A DNA stretch of 64,000 bases from Serripes groenlandicus. Its lineage: Eukaryota > Mollusca > Bivalvia > Cardiida > Cardiidae. The DNA lies in contig JASEVX010000007.1 of assembly GCA_031761405.1 (NCBI GenBank), positions 32,777,677 through 32,841,676 on the forward strand, given 5' to 3'. The notes under the pieces were generated by a model that did no database searches, was not told where the DNA came from, and saw only the letters and a program-made list of their open reading frames with translations. The translations under genes and the position numbers were made by a program. Positions within the stretch are counted from its first letter, which is position 1. Every line of letters begins with the position of its first letter. Positions 55,381-64,000 of this stretch are shown piece by piece.

Positions 55381-56101
55381 TTAACCCTTTCCCTCATACA
55401 ACAAATCTGTAGCAGACGACATTAAAAACATCTTATTCAAAATGTGAAAAATCTCCATTAATGACAGTTTAATTATTAAATAGAGTTGAAAACATTGTGG
55501 CAAATGGTGAAATTGTTCATATTGAATATATTTGCTTCTGTTCCCCAAATTCTTTAAAAAGTCTGTTGCTGCAGAGCCTACAGTTGTCTTTATCAACGAA
55601 ATTGTTAATAGAGCTTTTTGAAACATAAAACTATTAATACAAACCAAAGATAAAAACAGTTACAAACTAAGTACGATCAGAGAAAATGGCCTTTGCATGT
55701 TTTTGACTTTGTTCTTACAATCTGTACCTTGAATATAGACAAAATAAAACCACAGCCGATACAACGCATAACAGTAATTAGATATAAAACAGGAAACCCT
55801 GATGTGTGAAGTATCCGCCCATAGGATATCCATTCATTGGTAAGGAAGGCATGAAAAAAACTTGGGTAACTGTAAGCCTTTCCCACATATAGACACTTTC
55901 TGGCACCTCTGCAGCAGACGACTTTTGAAATTATTGTGACTAAAGGAGAAATTGCTCATAATGAGCAATTTTACCATTTGCCACAAAGATTTCAACTCTA
56001 TTCAATAATCAAAATTTCATTTTACGGAGATTTTCTATGTTTTAGATTGATAATTTCATAGTCATCTGTTCCAGACTTGTTGAATGTGGGAAAGAGTTAA
56101 T
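55381..56101. repeat. TTAACCC MITE relics in the gene-free right half
   Basis: 55381-55600 (minus; left TTAACCCTTTCCCTCATA intact, right end lost) and 55873-56101 (plus; agcctttcccacatatag ... gtgggaaagagttaa). The 270 bp between shows no recognised feature. Confidence 0.65.
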
Positions 56102-56152
56102 CAATCTGTCTAGGGGACATTCAAGAGTGCATTTTCCAATTCAAGTATTATC

Positions 56153-56383
56153 TTAACCCTTTCCCTCATATAGACGCTTTCTGACGCCTCTGCAGCAGAC
56201 GGCTTTTTGAAAACATAGTGACAAAAGAAGAAATTGCTCACACGAGCAATTTCTCCTTTTGACACAATGTTTTCCACTTTTTGTCATACTGGTTATCCAT
56301 TCAATTATGGAGATTTTCTATGTTTTGACAAAATACGTTCAAAGTCGTCTGCTGAAGAATTGTCGTATGAGGGAAAGGGTTAA
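56153..56383 (+). mobile_element. TTAACCC MITE, full length
   Basis: TTAA borders; the hairpin loop is shortened (ttgctcacacgagcaa). The right TTAA is followed at once by CCCTTTCTCACATACAAC, the left end of a further MITE that a retroposon cuts off at 56433. Confidence 0.9.
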
Positions 56384-56432
56384 CCCTTTCTCACATACAA
56401 CAAAACTACAGGAGATGATCTTAAACACACAG

Positions 56433-56660
56433 GCCAACTTTCTTTCCGACGTTTGACAAAAGTCATTGCGACATGCGTCATACGTCTTCCACCAATGGGC
56501 TAAGTCTATGTGGAAAAGCAGCCAGTTGCTTGGGAAGATTGTTGTGTGGAGTACTGGTGTGCGAAAACCAGGAAACATATGAGTAGGTGAACTGGCCGCC
56601 GTGATATGACTGAGAAATTGTTAAAAACGGCGTTAAACCCCAATCAATCAATCAATCAAT
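56433..56660 (+). mobile_element. AATC-tailed short retroposon, copy 2
   Basis: ggccaactttctttccgacg to a five-fold AATC tail; about 90% similar by eye to 19253-19468. It sits inside a MITE. Its tail abuts the start of a 176-bp tandem duplication. Confidence 0.85.
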
Positions 56661-57081
56661 CACAATGTTTTACAATGTTTTGAAAAATTCCCTGCATGTG
56701 GGAAATATTTAACACTGACAACATGATATGATACTTAACCCTTTCCTTCATACGACAATTCTGCCTTTATGACTAAAAGTTGAAAACATTGTGGCAAAAG
56801 GAGAATTTGCTGATTATGAGCAAATTCTCCTTTTGTCACAATGTTTTACAATGTTTTTAAAAGTTACCTGCATGTGGGAAATATTTAACACTGACAACCT
56901 GATATGATACTTAACCCTTTCCCTCATGCGACAATTCTGCCTTTATGACTAAAAGTTGAAAACATTGTGGCAAAAGGAGAAATTGCTCGTTTTGAGCAAT
57001 TTCTTCTTTTGTCATTATGTTTTCTAAAAGCCGTCTGCTGCAGAGATGTCAGAAAGTGTCTATATGAGGGAAAGGGTTAAA
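56661..57081. repeat. 176-bp tandem duplication and TTAACCC MITE
   Basis: cacaatgttttacaatgttt starts at 56661 and again at 56837; the units include a MITE left end (ttaaccctttcc(t/c)tcat) and its hairpin. The second unit continues into a full right arm ending gagggaaagggttaa at 57080. Confidence 0.8.
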
Positions 57082-57290
57082 GAAAACATGTGAAAAATAT
57101 CATAATCATGTTTTGAAAACATTACAGTAAAGGTGAACTTGCTCAAAACAAGCAATTTTACCTTTATATGGCAATATTTTCAACTCTTTGTCAAAAAGTT
57201 ACTTCCATTTTTCCAGATTTTTCAACTTGGTTGTTTCGAGTTAAATTTCTCCATATCTAAATGATGCTGTTTCAGGAAAAGGGTTGACGT

Positions 57291-58400
57291 TTTAACCCTT
57301 TCCCACATATAGACGCTTTCTGACGCCTCTGCAGCAGATGACTTTTGAGAACATTGTGACAAAAGGAGAAATTGCTCATAATGAGCAATTTCTCCTGTAG
57401 CAACAGTGTTTTCAACTCATTTACATAATTAAAACCCTTAGTTATGGAGATTTTTCATGTTTTAAATTGTTTGCCAAACATTTTAGAAGTCGTCTGCTGC
57501 AGATTTGTTGTATGTGGTTAAGGATTAATCTTTTCATACCTTTGCTAATCATTAAAACTTTTGAAAAGGTTGAAATAGAAGAACTAGTTAAAAACCTTAT
57601 TTCTCTTTTTTCCAATATTTTTTTAATCACTTTTCAAACACATACTGTACTTACTAACTGCACCAATTTTTGAGATGTTACATTTATTTCCCCCTGAGCA
57701 GACAAAAGTTTAAAGTTACCCAGATAAATGGAATATAAAATTGGTTAATTCAAATTATCATAAAACCCTTTCCTTAGTATACAACATACGGCAGACGACT
57801 TTGAACAAAACTAGGCAAATATATGGAGAATCGCTATACATCAAGATGAAAGTCTAGTTATTTAATAGAAAACATTGTCGCAATTTCTCCTTTTGTCAAA
57901 ATGATTTCAAAACTCATCTGCTGCAGAGGTGTCAAAATGTGTCTATGTGGGAAAGGGTTTAGTAGTTTTCATTTTCATATTAACCCTTTCCCTCATACGA
58001 CAATTCTGCAGCAGACGACTTTGAACATATTTTGTCAAATAATGGAAAATCTCTATAATTAAATGGATAACCTATGACAAAAAGGGGAAAACATTGTGGC
58101 AAAAGGAGAAATTGCACGTTCTGTGCAATTTCTTCTTTTGTCACTATGTTTTCAAAAAGCCGTCTGCTGCAAAGGCGTCAGAAAGCGTACTTTAGCAGAC
58201 AACTTTGAAAATGTCTACTTAAAAAAAATGGAAAATCTCTATAATTGAAGGTATTATTATTGAAAAAATCTGAAAACCTTGTGGCAAAAGGTGAAATTGC
58301 TTGTTTCGAGCAATTTCTCCTTTTATCACGATGTTTTCAAAGTGGTCTGCTGCAGATGCGTCAAAATGTGTCTTTAGGTGGGAAAGGGTTAACTCAAGAT
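57291..58400. repeat. Run of TTAACCC MITEs
   Basis: 57291-57528 (plus, complete arms), 57770-57960 (minus, diverged), 57980-58188 (minus, right end cut at gcgtca gaaagcgt) and 58195-58392 (minus, left end missing, right end gtgggaaagggttaa). Confidence 0.75.
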
Positions 58401-58849
58401 CAACTAGCGCCTCATGTGATCCAATCTTGGTGTATGCATGAAAAATTATCGTTTACTTTACAGTATATCTAGTTGTCTGCTTCGAAAACATGTATGGAAA
58501 ACATGTTCTATCTGGTATATTGGAAGAATAATTGAAAACATTATTGGAAAAGGAGAAATTGCTCGTTTTGAGAAATATTTTTTTCCCACCCAATTTTGAA
58601 GAATGTGTCTGTATCAGATGAAGTGTAAACAAAAAGTTTTCTCTGTTTCATCTGCATGAGGGTAGAAGGAAAAGGGTATTTTGTAACGGTAAACTGTATA
58701 TAACAGTAGATTGTTATTGAAATATTGGTTATTATTTTACAGGCTTAGAATTTCATTTTGTAATATTATACACTTGTCATTCGCAAACATACCCGTTTTT
58801 AATTAGGCCAAACAAATTCTTTCTTGGTTTTGACCTCCACTTATCCCAT

Positions 58850-59092
58850 TCCCACATATAACAATGCAGCAGCAGACAACTTTGAAAACATAGAGGCAAA
58901 TATAGGGAACATCTCTATATATTGAATAGGGTTGAAAACATTGTGGCAAAGGTGGAAATTGCTCGCTATGACCAGGGACGTAGACATTATCTATGCCCTG
59001 CTATGAATAATTTCTGCTCTAGTCACATTGTCTTCAAAATTTGTCTGCTGTAGAGGCATCAGAAAGGGTTTGTATGTGAGAAATGGTTAAAT
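58850..59092 (-). repeat. Decayed TTAACCC MITE with short insert
   Basis: cccattcccacatataacaa to gtgagaaatggttaa; the hairpin region is disrupted by about 30 bp (gaccagggacgtagacattatc). Confidence 0.6.
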
Positions 59093-59230
59093 TGAAAATA
59101 TTAGCAATAGCAATACTGATGATGATGATGCTTACAACAGATGTATTTATGATAATATAAAGATAATCTTCAAATTTGGTTTCTGTTGGATTATACTCAA
59201 GTGAGTTATTTCCCTTGGAGTTTGGACATT

Positions 59231-59460
59231 TTAACCCTTTCCCTCATACGACAATTCTGCAGCAGACGACTTTGAACATATTTTGTCAAAACATAGAAGA
59301 TCTCTATAATTGAATGGATAACCTATGACGAAAAGTGGAAAACATTTTGTCAAAAGGAGAAATTGCTCGTTTTGAGCAATTTCTACATTTGTCACTATGT
59401 TTTCAAAAAGCTGTCTGCTGCAGAGGCGGCAGAAAGCGTCTATATGAGGGAAAGGGTTAA
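59231..59460 (-). mobile_element. TTAACCC MITE, full length
   Basis: 230 bp, TTAA borders, 18-bp TIRs; hairpin ttgctcgttttgagcaa. One of the best preserved copies. Confidence 0.92.
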
Positions 59461-59519
59461 AGATTGCCAAGTTTAGGATTTGTTGTGAGTTCTACTAATG
59501 TTGTTTAACTAGAATGTTG

Positions 59520-62078
59520 TTATTATTATTATATCCCCAACAACAAAGTTGGGGGATATATTGTTTTTGCACCGTTTCTTATTATTACGATTCCCCAACA
59601 TTCCCCAACAGAGTTGGGAATCGTATTGTTTTTCTATTGTTTTTTCTTTTTATTATTGTTTATTCTCTTTCTTCTATCCAAATTTTTGTCCAGAGCAATA
59701 CTCATTAACTACTTGATGGAATTGATTGAAACTTGCAACATAGATAGATGGCAATGTGAAGTTGTGCAAGAGGCAAAAACTCTGAGCCCTTTTTTTGCAA
59801 AGTTATCTCCCCTTTTTCAATATTTAAATCAAGTTTTGTCCGAGCGATATCTTGTGAACGAATGGTCAGATAATATTGAAACTTGGAACATAGATAGATA
59901 GCACTATGCAGTTGTACAACATGCAAGAATTATAACTCTTGGCCACTTTTTTGCAAAGTTATCTCCCCTTTTTCAATATTTTAATAATTGGGTGATTTGA
60001 ACTTGTATAACTCGATAACGAAAAGTGATAGAGACTTGAAATTTAGTACAAATGTTCCCAATCAAGTGATACTACTTTCTCATGTGTATTTGAGCATGAC
60101 CGAATACTCGCTTCTGATTGGTCGATTTTTCGGACTTGTATAACTCAAAAACGACAAGTGATAGAGACTTGAAACTTAGTATATGTGTTTCTAATCAAGT
60201 AGTACTACTTTCTCAAGTGTATTAGCGCATGACCGAATACTCGTTTCTGATTGGTCGATTTTTCTGACTTGTATAACTAAAGACTGACTAGTGATAGAGA
60301 CTTGAAACTTAGTACATGTGATTCTAATCAAGTAGTACTACTTTCTCAAGTGTATTAGTGCATGACCGAATACTTGTTTCTGATTGGTCTATTTTTCTGA
60401 CTTGTATAACTCAAAAACGACAAGTGATAGAGACTTGAAACTTAGTACATGTATTTCTAATCAAGTGGTACTACTTTCTCAAGTGTATTAGCGCATGACC
60501 GAATACTCGTTTCTGATTGGTCGATTTTTCGGAATTGTATAACTCAAAAACGACAAGTGATAGAGACTTGAAACTTAGTACATGTGTTCCTAATCAAGTG
60601 GTACTACTTTCGCAAGTGTATGACCGAATACTCATTTCTGTTATCTCCCCTTGTTAAATAAATGGCAAGGGAATCGTTCGTAACTGTTGCTACAGTTACA
60701 CTCTCTAGTTATTATTATTTTTCTTCTTCTTTACCTCCAATTTGTCCGGAGTTTTTCTAGGAGATGTATGGCGGGATCTTTATGAAAATTGGCACAAACA
60801 TAGGTTTCGGCCTGAAGTTGCGCAGGTGGGTTTTAGAATTTTCAAGATGGCCGCCATTTTCGAACGGGAAGCCGTCAAAAATCAAAAAAATTCAGTCCGT
60901 CATTTGTCCGGCCTAGTTCTCCTACAATGTATAACATATTGATGCCAAACTTAGTAGAAAGAATCGACACCACATGATATTGTGTGTGCCAAAAAAGGAG
61001 GTAACTCCGTTCCTTTTTCCCAGAGTTATGCCCATTTTTAGACAACCGCCATCAAACATTAAGAAATTTCCGTCCGTATTGTCCGGCCTACTTCTCCTAC
61101 ACCGTATAAGATATTGATGCCAAACTTGGTAGAAATAATAACCACCACATTATATTGTTTGCGCTTAAAACAGAGGTAACTCCGTTCCTATTTCCCGGAG
61201 TTATGCCCCTTTTTATCCTAAAAAAACCGTTCAAAACCTCAATAAACTTTAAAACGCTCCGATTTCATTGAAATTTTGTTTTCAAGTAGACAAAGGTGTG
61301 GCGAGTTCATTTCCGGTATCAAAATTTTATCCCGCGGTTGCTATTTTTTATTCAAAATGGCCGCCAAAACCTAAAAATGCTCCGATATCGATGAAATTTG
61401 GTTTTCAAGTACATATAAGTGTGGTGAGTTCATTCCCGGTATCAAAATTTTATTCCGCGACGGCCATTTTAAATTCGAAATGGCTGCCTAAAACTAAAAA
61501 TGCTCCGATTTCGATGAAATTTGGTTTTCAAGTTGGTATGGGTGTGGCGAGTTCATTTCCGGTATCGAATTTTTATCCCGTGGCCGCTATATTTTATTCA
61601 AAATGGCCGCCGAAACCTAAAAATGCTCCGATTTTGATGAAATTTGGTTTTCAAGTAAATATAAGTGTGGCGAGTTCATTTACGGTATCAAAGATTTTAT
61701 CCCGCGGCGGCCATATTTTATTTAAAATGGCTGCCAAAACCGAAAAATGCTTCGATTTCGATGAAATTTAGTTTTCCGCAACGGAAAATTTTACCCAGCG
61801 GCGGCCATTTTTTATTCAAAATGGCCTCCAAAACAAAAAAATGCTCCGATTTCGATGAAATTTGGTTTTCAAGCAAATATAAATTTTATGCTGTGGTGGC
61901 CATTTTAGATTCAAAATGGCCCCCAAAACCTAAAAATGCTCCAATTTCGATGAAATTTGATTTTCAAGTAGATAAAGGTGTGGCGAGTTCATTTCCGGTA
62001 TCGAAATTTTATCTCGTGGTGGCAATTTGCCGGTTGGGGATATATATGTGACTTGCTTGCAATCACAATCAGCACTTG
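59520..62078 (+). mobile_element. Array element, ATATCCCCAAC family, with a nested second element
   Basis: Head ATATCCCCAACAACAAAGTT with hairpin CCCCAAC/GTTGGGG, then ttgtttttgcaccgtttc. A different element (59580-60710) is inserted in the TTATTA stretch. The body resumes with 'cctccaatttgtccggag' and about seven 115-bp monomers (gctccgatttcgatgaaatt, aaaatggccgcc). Right arm GTTGGGGATAT, hairpin GTGACTTGCTTGCAATCAC and terminus GCACTTGTT. Confidence 0.8.
59580..60710 (+). mobile_element. Nested array element, ACGATTCCC family (5 x ~137 bp)
   Basis: Head ACGATTCCCCAACATTCC with hairpin partner gagttgggaatcgt; five monomers with 'acttgtataactcaaaaacg', 'gtgatagagacttgaaact' and 'ctgattggtcgatttttc' from about 60000; right arm GGGAATCGT, hairpin GTAACTGttgctaCAGTTAC and terminus CTCTAGTT. 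Confidence 0.8.
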
Positions 62079-63571
62079 TTATTATTATTTTTCTTCTTCT
62101 TTACCTCCAATTTGTCCGGAGTTTTTCTAGAAGATGTATGGAGGGATCTTTATGAAAATTGGCACAAACATAGGTTTACGCCTGAAGTTGCGCAGGTGGG
62201 TTTTAGAATTTTCAAGATGGCCGCCATTTTCGAACGGGAAGCCGTCAAAAATCAAAAAAATTCAGTCCGTCATTTGTCCGGCCTACTGCTCCTACACCGT
62301 ATAACATATTCATGCCAAACTTAGTAGAAAGAATCGACAGCACATGATATTGTGTGTGCCAAAAAAGGAGGTAACTCTGTTCCTTTTTACCAGAGTTATG
62401 CCCATTTTTAGACAACCGCTGTCAAACAGCAAGAAATTTCCGTCCGTATTGTCCGGCCTACTTCTCCTACACCGTATAAGATATTGATGCCAAACTTGGT
62501 AGAAATAATCACCAGCACATGATATTGTGTGCACCCAAAAAAGAGGTAACTCCGTTCCTATTTCTCGGAGTTATGCCCCTTTTTATACTTAAAAAATGTT
62601 CGAAACCTCAACAAACCTAAAAATGCTCCGATTTCGATGAAATTTAGTTTTCAAGTATATATAGATGTGGCGACTTCTTTTTCCCGGTATCGAAATTTTA
62701 TCCCGCGGCAGCCATTTTTTATTCAAAATGGAATCCGAAACCTAAAATTGCTTCAATTTCCATGAAATTTGATTTTCAAGTACATATAGGTGTGGCGAGT
62801 TCATTCCCGGTATCCAAATTTTATCCCGCGGTGGCCATTTTAAATTCAAAATGGCCGCCTGAAACTAAAAATGCTCAGATTTCGATGAAATTTGGTTTTT
62901 AAGTAGATATAGGTGTGGCGAGTTCATTTCCGGTATCAGAATTTTATCCCGCGGCGTCCATTTTAAATTAAAAATGGCCGCCTTAAACTAAAACTGCTCC
63001 AATTTCGTTGAAATTTGGTTTTCAAGTAGATATAGGTGTGTCAAGTTTATTTCCAGTATTAAAATTTTATCCCGTGGCGGCTATGTTTTATTCAAAATGG
63101 CCACCGAAACCTAAAATGCTCCTATTTTGATGAAATTTGGTTTTCAAGTAAATATAAGTGTGGCGAGTTAATTTACGGCATCAAAAATTTTATCCCACAG
63201 CGGCCATATTTTATTCAAAATGGTTGCCGAAACCTAAAAATGCTTCGATTTTGATGAAATTTAGTTGTCCGCTATATAAAATTTTATCCAGCGGCAGCCA
63301 TTTTTTATTCAAAATGGCTGCCAAAACACAAAAATGCTCTGATTTCGATGAAATTTATATTTCAAGCAAATATAAATTTTATGCCGCGGTGGCCATTTTA
63401 GATTCAAAATGGCAGCCAAAACCTAAAAATGCTCCAATTTCGATGAAATTTGGCTTTCAAGTAGATATAGGTGTGGCGAGTTCATTTCCGGTATCGAAAT
63501 GTTTTCCAGTGGTGGCAATTTGCCGGTTGGGGATATATATGTGACTTGCTTGCAATCACAATCAGCACTTG
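62079..63571 (+). repeat. Second ATATCCCCAAC-type body in direct tandem
   Basis: Starts ttattattatttttcttctt directly after the CACTTGTT of the previous element and repeats its body (eight to nine 115-bp monomers) and right end, but has no head of its own. The 'tttgtccggagtttttctag' leader at 60740 and 62112 is nearly identical. Confidence 0.8.
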
Positions 63572-63681
63572 TTATTATTATATCCCCAAAACAAAGTTTG
63601 GGGATATATTGTTTTTGCACCGTTTCTTATTATTATATCCCCAAAACAAAGTTTGGGGATATATTGTTTTTGCACCGTTTC

Positions 63682-63719
<38 letters not shown>

Positions 63720-64000
63720 TTTTTTCTTATTTTTCTTTCCATTTACCTTTGTCCGGAGTTTTTCTCGGAGATGCTTCACCCGATCTTAATGAAACTTTGC
63801 ACATACATAGGCCACCACTCGCAGATGTGCATGTGAGTTTCGGAAATTTTAAAATGGTCGCCATTTCAAAATGGCAGTCGACGGGGCGAAACCTAAAAAA
63901 AACGCAAAGTGCTCGGATTTCGATGAAATTTGGTTTAAAGGTAGATATAGATGTTTCGAGTTCAAGTCCGGTATCGAAATTTTATTCTCGCGTGCGGTTT
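63572..64000 (+). mobile_element. Third ATATCCCCAAC element, head duplicated, runs off the window
   Basis: Head atatccccaaaacaaagttt with hairpin occurs twice (63580-63640 and 63637-63695), followed by an (att)n microsatellite (about 63685-63720), the 'ttgtccggagtttttctcgg' leader and the first monomer. Confidence 0.8.

Noticed and set aside
61268..63544. Repetitive frames of 128-167 aa at the right end
   Set aside because: They follow the ~115-bp array monomers, shift frame between monomers and share no family similarity.

Overview
The window is eukaryotic, intron-rich, AT-rich DNA dominated by dispersed and tandem repeats. The repeat types (elements with conserved arms around 110-185 bp tandem arrays and ending in CTTGTT, tRNA-derived SINEs with an internal 'ttgggcaaggca' core, short retroposons with AATC tails) and the protein divergence from vertebrates point to a mollusc, most likely a bivalve. 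That assignment is inference. No bacterial, plasmid, phage or viral gene was recognised.

Two genes are supported. FBXL5 lies on the + strand from 9413 to beyond the right edge. It is the iron-sensing F-box subunit of the SCF ubiquitin ligase that destroys iron regulatory proteins. Nine coding exons (9413-9499, 10419-10754, 15231-15357, 21226-21435, 22007-22137, 31312-31425, 33073-33155, 37641-38911, 40809-40923) join with consistent phases (0,0,1,1,0,0,2,1,2) into 824 complete codons: hemerythrin-like domain, F-box, acidic linker, leucine-rich repeats and an unusually long Cys-rich insert. The last exons, which in human carry the C-terminal [2Fe-2S] cysteines, were not found. On the - strand, head to head, is a single-exon gene (8607-9161, 184 aa) resembling sperm/ciliary microtubule inner proteins. 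The two start codons are 251 bp apart. The shared promoter holds a near-consensus RFX X-box, a perfect CRE palindrome and an ETS-like site.

Region by region: 1-8.6 kb is intergenic with scattered MITEs. 8.6-9.5 kb is the bidirectional gene pair. 9.5-41 kb is FBXL5 with introns of 0.57-9.2 kb filled with repeats. 41-59 kb is almost entirely chained TTAA-flanked MITEs plus two array elements. 59.5-64 kb is a nested, tandemly arranged array-element complex.

The repeats sort into: (1) a very abundant MITE with TTAACCCTTTCCC ends, piggyBac-like, whose target duplication is shown by a paralogous empty site; (2) at least eight kinds of Helentron/HINE-like array element sharing one architecture (5' hairpin, inverted partner sequences, tandem core, 3' hairpin, CTTGTT end); (3) a hAT element with a perfect 8-bp target duplication and a larger composite hAT-like element; (4) a CAGAG...CTCTG MITE with 7-8 bp duplications at all three copies; (5) two other MITE families; (6) SINEs with 12-15 bp duplications. 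Several insertions sit very close to FBXL5 splice sites.
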